Positions 34,710 through 43,535 of a stretch of DNA of 64,000 bases are shown piece by piece. The DNA is taken from positions 1 to 64,000 of the forward strand of contig NZ_FWFU01000001.1 of the NCBI RefSeq assembly GCF_900172255.1, in the 5' to 3' direction. Both the position numbers and the translations under genes were made by a program. Source of the stretch: Roseovarius halotolerans. Its GTDB lineage: Bacteria > Pseudomonadota > Alphaproteobacteria > Rhodobacterales > Rhodobacteraceae. The notes beneath the pieces are model-generated. The model ran no database searches, was not told where the DNA came from, and saw nothing but the letters and a program-made list of their open reading frames with translations. Positions within the stretch are counted from its first letter, which is position 1. Every line of letters starts with the position of its first letter.

Positions 34710-35594
34710 ATGAAGATTGCCACCGCCGCCTATCCGCTGGACCCGCTTCAGGACTGGGCCGCCTATCAAAAGAAGCTGAACGCCTGGGTCGCTGAGGCCG
34801 CGGGGCAGGGGGCCGAACTGCTGCTTTTCCCCGAATATGGCGCGATGGAACTCGCCATGCTGGACGGGCCCGAGGCTGCCGCCGATCTGGAAGGGTCGGC
34901 CCATGCGGTGTCGCGCTGGCTGGCACAGGTGGATGAACTGCACAGTGACCTCGCGGTCAAGCATGGCGTGCATATCTGCGCCGCCTCTGCGCCGGTCTTT
35001 GACGACAGCCTGGGGCAACGCCCGGTCAATCGCGCGCGTCTCTTCACGCCGCTGGGCGGTTGCGGCGTGCAGGACAAGCAGATCATGACCCGATTCGAGC
35101 GCGAGGAATGGGATGTCGTGCCCGGCGGGCCTCTGACCCTGTTTGACACCGCATTGGGGCGTATCGGCATCCTGATCTGCTATGATTGCGAATTTCCGCT
35201 GCTGGCGCGGGCCATGTCCGATGCCGAGCTGATCCTCGTGCCCTCCTGCACCGAGGCGCATGCAGGGTATTCGCGCGTGCGCATCGGCGCGATGGCGCGC
35301 GCGCTGGAAAACCAGTGTGTGACGGCAATGGCTTCGACTGTGGGGGCAGCCGCCTGGTGCCCTCCAGTCGATGAAAATACCGGAATGGGCGGCGTTTTCG
35401 GCCCCCCTGACACCGGTTTTCCGTCAAGCGGCGTCATCGCCGAAGGGCGGCTTGACCAGCCGGGCTGGACCTATGGCGAGGCCGACATGCGGGCCGTGGC
35501 CAATGTGCGCAGCGATGGCGTGGTGCTCAACCGCACCCATTGGGAGGAGCAGCCCGCCCGCATCGCCAAAGCCACAAACCAGCGCTTGCGTTGA
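34710..35594 (+). CDS. Carbon-nitrogen hydrolase (nitrilase superfamily)
   Basis: This 294-aa protein carries catalytic Glu in LLLFPEYGAME, Lys in DKQIMTRFE and Cys about 157 in LICYDCEFP. It differs from the first C-N hydrolase in the window and belongs to a different subgroup. The substrate is not evident. It appears monocistronic between two terminators or promoters. Confidence 0.85.
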   Translation: MKIATAAYPLDPLQDWAAYQKKLNAWVAEAAGQGAELLLFPEYGAMELAMLDGPEAAADLEGSAHAVSRWLAQVDELHSDLAVKHGVHICAASAPVFDDSLGQRPVNRARLFTPLGGCGVQDKQIMTRFEREEWDVVPGGPLTLFDTALGRIGILICYDCEFPLLARAMSDAELILVPSCTEAHAGYSRVRIGAMARALENQCVTAMASTVGAAAWCPPVDENTGMGGVFGPPDTGFPSSGVIAEGRLDQPGWTYGEADMRAVANVRSDGVVLNRTHWEEQPARIAKATNQRLR

Positions 35595-35676
35595 TTATCC
35601 GCTTGAAAAACACGCGGAATAGGCCCATTTAATGCGCGTTCCACATATAGGTGGATCGCGCAATGAAGGAGAAACC

Positions 35677-35895
35677 ATGGCCAAGGAAGATACGCTCGAA
35701 TTTCCCGGTGTCGTGAAGGAACTCCTGCCTAACGCGACGTTTCGGGTCGAGCTTGAAAACGGCCATGAAATCATCGCGCATACGGCAGGCAAGATGCGCA
35801 AGAACCGCATTCGCGTTCTTGCAGGCGACAAGGTGCAGGTCGAAATGACCCCCTACGATCTGACCAAGGGTCGGATCAACTACCGATTCAAGTAA
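35677..35895 (+). CDS. infA: Translation initiation factor IF-1
   Basis: The 72-aa OB-fold protein begins [20 protein letters not shown] and ends [13 protein letters not shown]. It blocks the ribosomal A site during initiation. The start follows AAGGAGAA. It heads the infA-maf-RNase-yacG string. Confidence 0.98.
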   Translation: MAKEDTLEFPGVVKELLPNATFRVELENGHEIIAHTAGKMRKNRIRVLAGDKVQVEMTPYDLTKGRINYRFK

Positions 35896-35953
35896 GCGCC
35901 ATGTCCGGATGCGTCGTCAGAACGGCCGGTTCCCCGGCCGGATACGGGCGCAT

Positions 35954-36541
35954 ATGAGCCGGCCGCGCCTGATACTCGGCTCCGGCAGCCCGCGCCGGCG
36001 CGAACTTCTGGCGCAGATCGGAATCGTGGCAGATGAGATCCGCCCGCCCGAAATAGACGAAACACCCCGCAAGACCGAATTGCCGCGCCCCTACTGCGTC
36101 CGTATGGCACGTGAAAAGGCGCTGGCGGTGCGGGCCGGGGCGGATGACATGGTTCTGTCGGCGGATACCACCGTTGCGCTGGGCCGCCGCATCCTCGGCA
36201 AGCCGCGCGATGCAGGCGAGGCCGCGCAGTTCATGCTGGCGATGTCGGGACGCCGCCACAAGGTTGTCACGGCCGTCGCCGTGCGCCGCGGAACTCGGAT
36301 ATGGGAGCGTGACGTGGTCACGACAGTCAAGATGAAACGCCTCTCAGATGAAGAGCTGAATGCCTATCTCGCCACCGGCGACTGGCAGGGCAAGGCGGGC
36401 GGTTACGGCATCCAGGGGCCTGCCGGCGCCTTGATCCCGTGGATTCAAGGGTCGTTCACCGCCGTCGTGGGCCTGCCACTCGCCGAAGCGGCGGGGCTGC
36501 TGCAGGCGGCGGGTTATCCGGTTTACCGGGGGTGCGCATGA
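35954..36541 (+). CDS. maf: Maf-like nucleoside triphosphate pyrophosphatase
   Basis: This 195-aa protein starts with the Maf signature [14 protein letters not shown] and has ADTTVAL and [10 protein letters not shown]. Maf proteins hydrolyse non-canonical or modified NTPs. Its stop overlaps the RNase start by 4 nt. Confidence 0.92.
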   Translation: MSRPRLILGSGSPRRRELLAQIGIVADEIRPPEIDETPRKTELPRPYCVRMAREKALAVRAGADDMVLSADTTVALGRRILGKPRDAGEAAQFMLAMSGRRHKVVTAVAVRRGTRIWERDVVTTVKMKRLSDEELNAYLATGDWQGKAGGYGIQGPAGALIPWIQGSFTAVVGLPLAEAAGLLQAAGYPVYRGCA

Positions 36542-37563
36542 AGGGGCGGTTGATCGCGCTCGATCACTTCGAGGCGGCCGAAGCGGCGGCGCTGATGGTC
36601 GACGGGCGGCTCGAGGATCTGTTCATCGACAGCGATGCGCCGCGTCCCGGCGCCATCTACCGCGCCATCGCCGACCGCCCGGTCAAGGGGCAGGGCGGCA
36701 TGTTCCTGCGCACGCCCGACGGCCCGGCCTTTCTGCGCCAGGTGAAAGGGCTCAGCCCCGGCCGCCCGATCCTCGTGCAGGTGACAGGCCATCCCGAACC
36801 CGGCAAGGCGCTGCCAGTGACGGCCAAGATCCTGTTCAAGAGCCGCTACGCCATCGTCACCCCCGGCGCGCGCGGGCTCAATGTCTCGCGCAGCATTCGC
36901 GACGACGACCGCCGCGATGCGCTGCTCGCCATCGCCCATGCAGAGATGGGTGAAAGCGACATGGGACTCATCCTGCGCTCTTCCTGTGCCGACGCCGATG
37001 ATGCAGAGATCGCTGAGGACATCCGCGCCATGCATGACATGGCCGTGACCGTGATGGGCGACGCACAGGGTGACAGCGCCGAGAAGCTGACCGAAGGCGA
37101 TGGCCCGCATGTCCTGGCCTGGCGTGAATGGATCGGCGAGGGCGCACTCGAAACGGCGCCGGGCTGCTTTGGCGATCATGGGGTGCTTGACGAAGTCGAC
37201 GCGCTGCGCAGCCCCGAAGCGACCCTGCCGGGCGGTGCCTCGATGGCGATCGAGCCCACCCGCGCGCTGGTGGCGGTGGATGTGAATACCGGTGGCGATA
37301 CCTCGCCCGCGGCGGGACTGAAGGCCAATATCGCCGCCGCACGGGACCTGCCGCGCCAATTGCGCCTGCGCGGTCTTGGCGGGCAGATCGTGATCGACCT
37401 CGCCCCCATGAGCAAGAAGGACCGCCGGCAGTTCGAGACGACCCTGCGCGCCGCCTTCAAGTCCGATATCGTGGAAACCGCGCTGGTCGGCTGGACGCCG
37501 CTCGGCCATTTCGAACTGCAACGCAAACGTGACCGGATTGCACTGAAAGAGAGACTGCGATGA
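36538..37563 (+). CDS. Short ribonuclease E/G family protein
   Basis: This 341-aa protein has the RNase E/G catalytic core: [15 protein letters not shown] and [11 protein letters not shown] supply the two metal-binding Asp residues, and [10 protein letters not shown] is conserved. It lacks the C-terminal zinc-link and scaffold regions of RNase E and is shorter than E. coli RNase G. Such short forms linked to maf and yacG are common in alphaproteobacteria. Confidence 0.85.
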   Translation: MKGRLIALDHFEAAEAAALMVDGRLEDLFIDSDAPRPGAIYRAIADRPVKGQGGMFLRTPDGPAFLRQVKGLSPGRPILVQVTGHPEPGKALPVTAKILFKSRYAIVTPGARGLNVSRSIRDDDRRDALLAIAHAEMGESDMGLILRSSCADADDAEIAEDIRAMHDMAVTVMGDAQGDSAEKLTEGDGPHVLAWREWIGEGALETAPGCFGDHGVLDEVDALRSPEATLPGGASMAIEPTRALVAVDVNTGGDTSPAAGLKANIAAARDLPRQLRLRGLGGQIVIDLAPMSKKDRRQFETTLRAAFKSDIVETALVGWTPLGHFELQRKRDRIALKERLR

Positions 37564-37742
37564 GCTGCCCGATCTGCGGCAAGACGACCGACAAACGCTT
37601 TCGCCCGTTCTGTTCCAAGCGCTGCGCCGATGTGGACCTCGGCAAATGGCTCGACGGCGATTACGCGCTGCCCTCGAACGATCCCGAGGATATCGAAAAG
37701 GCCCTGGAAGAAGTGGACAGGGAACGCGCCAAACCCCATTGA
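37560..37742 (+). CDS. yacG: DNA gyrase inhibitor YacG (zinc protein)
   Basis: This 60-aa protein has a four-Cys zinc site (CPICGK, FCSKRC) and KWLDGDYALP, typical of YacG, which binds GyrB. It overlaps the RNase gene by 4 nt. Confidence 0.93.
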   Translation: MSCPICGKTTDKRFRPFCSKRCADVDLGKWLDGDYALPSNDPEDIEKALEEVDRERAKPH

Positions 37743-37821
37743 AAAATTTGCGCGATCCCTCTGGACAGCCCGCGCGCGCTCGCCTAAGACACCCGCACCC
37801 GAACGCAATCGCGTTCCCCGT

Positions 37822-37896
37822 GCCCGGGTAGCTCAGGGGTAGAGCAGTGGATTGAAAATCCTCGTGTCGGTGGTTCGATTCCGCCCCCGGGCACCA
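37822..37896 (+). tRNA. tRNA-Phe (GAA), probable prophage attachment site
   Basis: A 75-nt cloverleaf with acceptor GCCCGGG (37822-37828) / CCCGGGC (37886-37892), anticodon loop TTGAAAA giving GAA, T arm GGTTCGATTCC, and encoded CCA at 37894-37896. The anticodon stem GTGGA/TCCTC has one T-T mismatch. Phage genes begin right after it, so its 3' end is the likely left attachment site. Confidence 0.93.
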
Positions 37897-37954
37897 TTAT
37901 TTTTCCTCGAAAAACAGACAGAGCCTTGAAAATAAGGTGTTTGGATTGCTGCTC

Positions 37955-37998
37955 GGAAAAAGTGCCTGGTTTTGCTACACAAAACGCTACGCACTTTG
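37955..37998 (-). terminator. Terminator of the leftmost early operon
   Basis: On the minus strand, nested stems AAAGTGC/GCACTTT (37991-37997 with 37959-37965) and GTTTTG/CAAAAC (37980-37985 with 37969-37974) are followed by a short T run. It lies at the stop of the leftward gene ending at 37987. Confidence 0.6.
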
Positions 37999-38319
37999 CT
38001 CCACATTTGCAAGAAATGCGAGGCGCTCGTGGGCGGATCGGAATAGAGATCCATCCCAGGTATCAATGCCCTGACATGCAACCGCCGCATTTTCTACATC
38101 GATGTCCGCGCGCTCCCATACTTCACATGTGAAATCTTCCGGTCCGAGAGCAAGAAGGGCTTTTCGTGAAAGCCCGTCGCTTCCATCGGATAGCAACGGC
38201 ACCTCGGACTCATCGAGATATGCCGCGAAAACCTCCGAGCTTACATCGATGACAACATTCATCCAATCAAAATTCGGCGCGTCAGTCACTGCGCGTCGGA
38301 TCAAGTCAGTGATCTTCAT
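37987..38319 (-). CDS. Phage hypothetical protein
   Basis: I do not recognise this 110-aa acidic protein (MKITDLIRRAVTDAPNFDW). No membrane segment, signal or metal motif is seen. Its start shares one base with the stop of the upstream gene (TGATG), so it is the last gene of a leftward operon starting at 39309. The true start is at 38319, with GGGAGG upstream. Confidence 0.7.
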   Translation of the reverse strand: MKITDLIRRAVTDAPNFDWMNVVIDVSSEVFAAYLDESEVPLLSDGSDGLSRKALLALGPEDFTCEVWERADIDVENAAVACQGIDTWDGSLFRSAHERLAFLANVEQSA

Positions 38320-38516
38320 CACGCACCTCCCTTCACATTCGCCGTTGCCGCGTCGACCAACTCGCTCATCCTGCGGTCGAGCTCTTCGATATCGACGCCA
38401 TCTTCTCGCAACTCCTCCTCGATCTCGGCGTCTGTCATGGTGAAAAGGTCTTCGACCAGCTCGTCTTCGAGGCGCCGCAATCCGCGGACGCGCCTGATGT
38501 CTTCTTCGTGGGTCAT
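38319..38516 (-). CDS. Small acidic phage protein
   Basis: This 65-aa highly charged, probably helical protein (RRLEDELVEDLFTMTDAEI) is of unknown function. It overlaps the upstream gene by 4 nt (ATGA) and the downstream gene by 1 nt. GGAGGCAC precedes the start. Confidence 0.68.
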   Translation of the reverse strand: MTHEEDIRRVRGLRRLEDELVEDLFTMTDAEIEEELREDGVDIEELDRRMSELVDAATANVKGGA

Positions 38517-39094
38517 TGTGCCTCCTTTCTCGGACCGCCCTTCGGGGTTCGATCCGCAACTGCGGCCATCATCGACATGCGCTGATGCGCTGAAAGCTTG
38601 GCCCACACCTCGTCGATCGTTCCTGGATCAAAGTCCTTCTTGGGGATCAACGAGACTGTGAAGCGGCCAGCATCCATGCCAATCGTTTCGCGTCGCTTCA
38701 CGAAGACCCTGACTCGAATTGTGCCTGGATCTTCTCCTGGACATACCGGTGCGATGAGAAGATCGCGCTGCCCATTTCTGTTTTCCGTACTGACTTCATA
38801 GATCGGCACATCGCTATGCCGACAAACGCGCTTCCGGAAATCATCCTCAAGTAAAGCCGAGGGCAACCATTCTTTCGCGAGGCGGTTTTCACCCTTGGTA
38901 TTCAATGTAGGATGGTTGACAGGGCGGATTGAAGTCCGGATCGGCTCCAGCTCATAGTTCGAGACTGAAAAGAGCGGTGAAGCATCGAATGTCACGCGAT
39001 TCAAAGGCGCTTTGCTCATCTCACGGATGGCTTTACGCTCCGCCTTGATTGCAGCGCACTCCCTATTCCTGCGTATTTGCCTGGATGTGGTCAT
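38513..39094 (-). CDS. Phage hypothetical protein
   Basis: This 193-aa protein begins with a basic segment (MTTSRQIRRNRECAAIKAER) and then a mixed alpha/beta region. No family is recognised. It is embedded in a run of overlapping genes, with 4-nt overlaps on both sides, which supports it as real. Confidence 0.7.
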   Translation of the reverse strand: MTTSRQIRRNRECAAIKAERKAIREMSKAPLNRVTFDASPLFSVSNYELEPIRTSIRPVNHPTLNTKGENRLAKEWLPSALLEDDFRKRVCRHSDVPIYEVSTENRNGQRDLLIAPVCPGEDPGTIRVRVFVKRRETIGMDAGRFTVSLIPKKDFDPGTIDEVWAKLSAHQRMSMMAAVADRTPKGGPRKEAQ

Positions 39095-39309
39095 TCTGCA
39101 CCGCCTTCCTCTTCGAACATGTCGAAGATCACGTCATCGGCCATCTGATACTTTCCCGGATATGATGTGTCGTCGAAGATCACCTCTTTCCCGTTGTGCT
39201 GCATTCGAACCGCAGGAGAACCACAGCACCCACAACCGTCGATCGACATCTTGATGCCGGCTGCCCGCAGGATCTTCTTTGCTTCTTCGATCTGGTCTTT
39301 ATCGCTCAT
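39091..39309 (-). CDS. Small Cys-containing phage protein
   Basis: This 72-aa protein has a GCGCCGSP motif (three close Cys) and an acidic C-terminus (MFEEEGGAE). It is the first gene of the leftward operon 39309-37987. The start MSDKDQIEEA has GAGGAGATC upstream. A promoter-like module shared with three other early leaders precedes it. Confidence 0.68.
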   Translation of the reverse strand: MSDKDQIEEAKKILRAAGIKMSIDGCGCCGSPAVRMQHNGKEVIFDDTSYPGKYQMADDVIFDMFEEEGGAE

Positions 39310-39332
39310 TGTCGATCTCCTCTTCTCAACTG

Positions 39333-39388
39333 AAAGGGAGATACGCCCCGGGATATACACAACCAAACGCCCGCCAAATTTTTTTCAA
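39333..39388 (-). promoter_or_regulatory. Early promoter module A
   Basis: Read leftward: TTGAAAAAAATT, then CGTTTGG (39363-39369 complement), then GGGGCGTATCT (-10-like TATCT at 39339-39343). The order and spacing match module C at 46533-46588 base for base in these boxes, with looser matches at 44374-44446 and 40864-40915. Confidence 0.55.
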
Positions 39389-39723
39389 TGAGTTTCGAAA
39401 TCGAACGCGGAGAACTATATCCTTGATATCCGCCCTCGAGCGGGACAGGCTCGCCGGCGCCTGAGTCAAGACCGGCAGAAATACCGCCTCGAGCGTTTGC
39501 GTCACCTGGTCCGATACCGTGCGTGCCAGGTCAAAGACGGCAAAGAGGATGCCAGAATCGGATGGCATGACCGGGTTCGCTCCGGTCCGTATCGACCCTG
39601 ATTATGCCCCAGGGTCGTTAAATATGGAGCCGGGAATTGACCCGGTGGGTCCGCGCCGCGCCCTGACCTGGGCCACCTGGTAAGCTGGAAAAACAGGTTG
39701 ATCCTGGTAGCGGCAGGATGAAA
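39389..39723. other. 335-bp gene-free region
   Basis: No convincing gene in either direction. A leftward reading frame (39326-39568) overlaps promoter module A and has no ribosome binding site. Several short GC hairpins, such as ACCGG/CCGGT near 39570-39586, are present. A small RNA cannot be excluded. Confidence 0.4.
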
Positions 39724-39750
39724 TGAAAAGGGCGGCCCTGGTGGCCGCCC
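39724..39750 (-). terminator. Terminator of the gene at 39759-40379
   Basis: An 8-bp stem GGGCGGCC (39743-39750 complement) / GGCCGCCC (39730-39737 complement) with a 5-nt loop is followed leftward by TTTTCATTT. Confidence 0.8.
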
Positions 39751-39758
39751 TCTTTCTT

Positions 39759-40379
39759 CTACCGACACATCCCCCGATCTCGAGACCGACGCACGACCCG
39801 GACGCGCTGCGAATTTTCTCGATCGCGCTCGCCGTTCGCGAATTCTCCAGAAAACTGCATCATGGCATTTTCATATGCGCAGACCCCAGACTCGTGCAGT
39901 TCCCGCGCTTCAGACACCAATGCCGTCGACACATCAGAAGCATGCGCGGCGCGGCGATGCGCAGACATCTCAACTGATCCCATTTCCGCTATCGCTTCCT
40001 TGCGGCCTGCATCGTTCAGTCCTACCTGCCGCGCTGGGTGCCGCAGTTCGCGGCCGCTGACGGCTTCGAATGCGCGCTGGAAGTCCCGTGCCTTCCGGAT
40101 CTGGACCTCAAGAAGACTCGCGTTCGGAGAGTCTTTGAACTCATGCGCACCTGGCTCTCGCGCCGCGCGCGCAAGGGCTGTCAGAAATATGCCCGGCCAG
40201 GCCGACGATTTCTCGCGACGCGTCCAGCCGTATCTTGCCGAATTATCACTCAAAGAGCGGCGTGCATTGTCATAGATTGAGGGTCCGTACGTCGATTTGA
40301 AAGTTGAAGCCGGACGATCGGGTACTGGACGGACCGCGCCGAGATCTTCAAATTCTGCGTCCAAAATTTCGTCTGTCAT
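39759..40379 (-). CDS. Phage hypothetical protein
   Basis: This 206-aa Arg/Ala-rich, mostly helical protein (MTDEILDAEFEDLGAVRPVP) is not recognised. It ends just before a terminator. It is probably cotranscribed with the gene starting at 40808. Confidence 0.65.
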   Translation of the reverse strand: MTDEILDAEFEDLGAVRPVPDRPASTFKSTYGPSIYDNARRSLSDNSARYGWTRREKSSAWPGIFLTALARAAREPGAHEFKDSPNASLLEVQIRKARDFQRAFEAVSGRELRHPARQVGLNDAGRKEAIAEMGSVEMSAHRRAAHASDVSTALVSEARELHESGVCAYENAMMQFSGEFANGERDRENSQRVRVVRRSRDRGMCR

Positions 40380-40436
40380 GTCTGTCTCTCCGTGAAAGTC
40401 CGCCCGGCGGGGAGGCGGAGAGGGGTGTGTTGCTGT

Positions 40437-40808
40437 TCAGGACACGATTTTAGCGCGGCGATCCATCTCTCGACGGAAATCCTTCAAGTCAGTTTCGCAA
40501 CTGCGGATGATGCGGCGCGCAAGCCAGCCGTCTTCTCCGTCCAGCTTCGGTGTCCAGTGTTCAATGGCGGCTTCTGCGTCCGAGATGCCCTTAAAAAGAT
40601 CGTCATCCGACGCGGCGCGCAACTCGATGTGACGCTCGACGAGACGGATGTTGTCCTCGACAACATACTCAAGCGGTCCGCCTGCCTGTCGCTGCCAGTT
40701 CGACAGTTCTTCCTGCATCTGCTCGTCCGTCATCGCGTCGAGATCGGAATCCTCGAGGATCGGGCAAACGCCGGCGCCGAATGCGTCTTCATATGATGCT
40801 TGTTTCAT
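40437..40808 (-). CDS. Phage hypothetical protein
   Basis: This 123-aa acidic protein (MKQASYEDAFGAGVCPILED) is of unknown function. The start at 40808 has AGGAGAAAG just upstream; an in-frame codon at 40886 would place the promoter region inside the gene. It is transcribed leftward away from the restriction-modification cassette. Confidence 0.68.
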   Translation of the reverse strand: MKQASYEDAFGAGVCPILEDSDLDAMTDEQMQEELSNWQRQAGGPLEYVVEDNIRLVERHIELRAASDDDLFKGISDAEAAIEHWTPKLDGEDGWLARRIIRSCETDLKDFRREMDRRAKIVS

Positions 40809-40863
40809 AGTCTTTCTCCTGGTGCCGATCGGCGGCGGCGTGTTGTGTGTGCCGATGACAGGG

Positions 40864-40915
40864 AAATAGACACAGACCCCCGACACTCAAGCGCAGGTGT
40901 TCACTGTTTGTTTCA
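40864..40915 (-). promoter_or_regulatory. Early promoter module D with shared 18-bp operator
   Basis: Leftward: the 18-mer TGAAACAAACAGTGAACA (complement of 40898-40915), CGCTTGA, and a TATTT -10-like box (40864-40868 complement). The 18-mer recurs with one change at 44427-44444. The region lies between divergent genes, so it may also control the restriction-modification genes. Confidence 0.5.
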
Positions 40916-41028
40916 GTTTGCCATCACATATTACACTTTCATTTTGTCTCGATTCGGCATGGAAAAATTGATTGGGATGCTGCAGTATGGTCGCAACAAA
41001 AAGTAGCGACATCATATCAGGCAACAAT

Positions 41029-42201
41029 ATGTGGAATTGGGACCAGGGCAGGCTCGACTATTTTCAGTTCGACAATCTGAAAAAGATTGCCAAGTTCGCT
41101 CTCCACGAAGACCTTCGATTGACTGACAGAAGCGACTTAGTCGCAGCTACTGGACTGCCATTCCTTCCAAACGATGATCGATACCCACCATGGCGAAACT
41201 ACAGCCGTGTGTTCAAGCTATCGCTGATCTGTGCGCAGAAGGGCAAAGGGTCAGAGCCGACCCAGATTGCAAAGCTTTTGGCATCCGACGGCGCGATCAC
41301 CACCGATGAGTATTTCCATTTCCTCGCGCAAGCAACCACGGACCCGTCTCCAGCTCTTACAGGGTGGGACAACACTGTCGAGTTGCGATATCCGCTCCTC
41401 TTCTCGCTCAGGTTCATGTTGGCGCGCGCTGCCATTGGCCTGGGAACAACCGATATATCCCAGGTTGTCGCGTCCTATGAAGCTTCTGGTTTCACCGGCG
41501 ATGAGGATCAGTCGGAGTTCATTGAGTTAATCAACTCGAACTTGAACATGGCTCAAGTGCCGCGACAAGCCGCCGAGAGCATCCAAGTAATAGCCCAGAT
41601 TTCCTATCTATCTCTGGATAAACGGACTCTGACCGTGTCTCTATCGCAAGAAGACGCATTGAACCTGTTCGAGCAAATATCCCCGATAGGCGGGGAGCCT
41701 CTTAGCAACGGGGCAGATGAGGTCTTCAGGCTGACAGACCTTTTCCAATCGTCGATCGATGAGCTTGAGCTGGAATATGACACGACTGTCCTTAGCGATG
41801 TCGAAGACGCAGGATTCTCCGGGGATACGGCCTTCTCAGAGGGCAAAAAGATCCGAAAAACTCACCTGGTCATAGAACGAAATGGGAAGATCCGAGAGGA
41901 GTTCTTCAAAGCTAATCCTTCTGCCGTTTGTGATATGTGTGCAATGGACACAGCAAATGCATACCCTTGGGTAGACAGAGTTCTTGACGTTCACCATTTG
42001 TTGCCGCTTTGTTCGGGGGCGAGGACATCCAAGGACGGCACTTTGCTCGATGACCTTGTTGCGCTGTGTCCGACTTGCCATAGAGCGGTCCATCGATACT
42101 ACGACAAGTGGCTTAAAGACTCTGGTAAAAAAGACTTCGTTGATGCCGAAGAAGCCAAGATTGTTTACGAAGAGGCAAGACACAAACACAGGGCGATGTA
42201 A
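41029..42201 (+). CDS. HNH-family restriction endonuclease-like protein
   Basis: This 390-aa protein has a C-terminal HNH nuclease domain: CDMCAMDT, VLDVHHLLPLCSG and LVALCPTCHRAVHRY give the His-Asn/His metal site plus a two-pair Cys zinc knuckle. The N-terminus MWNWDQGRLDYFQFDNLKKI is typical of HNH restriction enzymes linked to methylases. ATGs at 40987 and 41029 are both possible; 41029 is chosen for that conserved start. Codon use is more AT-rich than in neighbours. The partner methylase follows 2 nt downstream. Confidence 0.75.
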   Translation: MWNWDQGRLDYFQFDNLKKIAKFALHEDLRLTDRSDLVAATGLPFLPNDDRYPPWRNYSRVFKLSLICAQKGKGSEPTQIAKLLASDGAITTDEYFHFLAQATTDPSPALTGWDNTVELRYPLLFSLRFMLARAAIGLGTTDISQVVASYEASGFTGDEDQSEFIELINSNLNMAQVPRQAAESIQVIAQISYLSLDKRTLTVSLSQEDALNLFEQISPIGGEPLSNGADEVFRLTDLFQSSIDELELEYDTTVLSDVEDAGFSGDTAFSEGKKIRKTHLVIERNGKIREEFFKANPSAVCDMCAMDTANAYPWVDRVLDVHHLLPLCSGARTSKDGTLLDDLVALCPTCHRAVHRYYDKWLKDSGKKDFVDAEEAKIVYEEARHKHRAM

Positions 42202-42203
42202 AA

Positions 42204-43409
42204 ATGCTGAAGAAAAATCCGAATTCGATCACCCCTGAAGATCTTTATTCGATTCAGTCGACACTTCTACAAAGCAGTGGCGAAAAGGAAGTCATCGAGT
42301 CTGTAATGGCAAATGAAGGTTGGACCATAGATGACTTGGTCTATGAGAAAAGCCGTGCGCTGACATGGAAAGGCGCAAAGCCTGCCACATTGAAGTCTTT
42401 CAAGAAGAGAGGAAAAGGAGTTCCTCTTGTTTCTTTTTTTACTGGATGCGGTGGAATGGATTTGGGATTTGAAGCAGTCGGGTTCGAGAACAAGGCGGCT
42501 TTCGAGTTCAATGAAATTTTCTGCAAAACTCTTCGCGTGAACCGCCCGAAGTGGAACATCTTTGGTCCGCCAACGCATAATGGAGATGTTTCGAAGACGA
42601 AAGAAATCGTGGAGCAACTCACTCCAATTATCTCAAAACCGTTTGATGGCGTCTTCGTGGGCGGCCCACCATGTCAGCCTTTTTCTATCGCCGCGAACCA
42701 AAGGTTTTCGAAGTCAGGAGAAAATTTCAAACGCGTTGGATTCCAGCATGCCCAGAACGGCAATCTACTCTTCGACTTCGTAGACCTTGTTGTGCATTTT
42801 AGACCTGCTGTTTTCGTCATCGAAAACGTTCCTGGTCTTCGTGATCTCGACGGTGGAAAGCAGCTCGGAGAGGCTATTCGTACGCTTCAAGCGGAAGGGT
42901 ACAATGTTGAGGAACCTGAGGTTTGGGATGCAGCAGATTACGGCATCCCGCAGTATCGGCAACGCATGTTCGTTGTTGGGGGCAGAAAGGAAGGCCTGTT
43001 CGAAATGCCTTCAAAGCGTGAACACGTCGGCTGCGGTAGTGTGTTGAATGACCTCCCAGGCGAGGATGCTTTGAACCATGAGACGCGCAATCACTATGTG
43101 CAGTCTATCAAACGGTATCGGGTCCTGGACTACGGAAAGCGAGATCAGCTCGGGCGCGTCGATCGACTAACACCAACGAGACCATCCAAGACTGTGATTG
43201 CTGGCGGAACCAACGGCGGAGGCAGATCGCATTTGCACCCGGAGATTCCGCGGACACTGAGTGTTCGTGAGTGTGCGAGACTTCAGACTTTCCCAGACAA
43301 CTACAAATTCATCGGCCCGAATGCCCGACAGTTTACCCAGGTCGGCAATGCGGTTCCACCTGTCCTTGCAGCGACGCTGGCCTCGCAGATCGCCAAAGCG
43401 TATTTCTAA
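42204..43409 (+). CDS. DNA (cytosine-5-)-methyltransferase
   Basis: This 401-aa m5C methylase has motif I (SFFTGCGGMDLGFEA), motif IV with catalytic Cys about 157 (GGPPCQPFS), motif VI (FVIENVPG), motif VIII (YRQRMFVVGG) and motif X (QVGNAVPPVLAA). It modifies cytosine C5 at an unknown site and pairs with the upstream HNH nuclease as a type II restriction-modification system. An N-terminal extension of about 70 residues precedes motif I. Base composition is clearly lower in GC than the host. Confidence 0.93.
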   Translation: MLKKNPNSITPEDLYSIQSTLLQSSGEKEVIESVMANEGWTIDDLVYEKSRALTWKGAKPATLKSFKKRGKGVPLVSFFTGCGGMDLGFEAVGFENKAAFEFNEIFCKTLRVNRPKWNIFGPPTHNGDVSKTKEIVEQLTPIISKPFDGVFVGGPPCQPFSIAANQRFSKSGENFKRVGFQHAQNGNLLFDFVDLVVHFRPAVFVIENVPGLRDLDGGKQLGEAIRTLQAEGYNVEEPEVWDAADYGIPQYRQRMFVVGGRKEGLFEMPSKREHVGCGSVLNDLPGEDALNHETRNHYVQSIKRYRVLDYGKRDQLGRVDRLTPTRPSKTVIAGGTNGGGRSHLHPEIPRTLSVRECARLQTFPDNYKFIGPNARQFTQVGNAVPPVLAATLASQIAKAYF

Positions 43410-43411
43410 AG

Positions 43412-43436
43412 AAAAACCCCGGCGTCTCCGCCGGGG
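43412..43436. terminator. Bidirectional terminator between the methylase and ssb
   Basis: Stem CCCCGGC (43417-43423) / GCCGGGG (43430-43436). The A run at 43412-43416 gives a T tail on the minus strand, so it best serves the leftward ssb transcript. Confidence 0.8.
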
Positions 43437-43535
43437 CTCTATCCCTGTCAATCGCTACACTCGCCGCCGGAAAGCGGCACGGCTCACGATAAACTTAGGC
43501 CGGGACAGCCCACACACAGCCGTTGCGCAACCCGT

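Noticed and set aside
39326-39568. 80-codon minus-strand frame right of the 39309 gene
   Set aside because: Includes promoter module A within its coding part and has no ribosome binding site.
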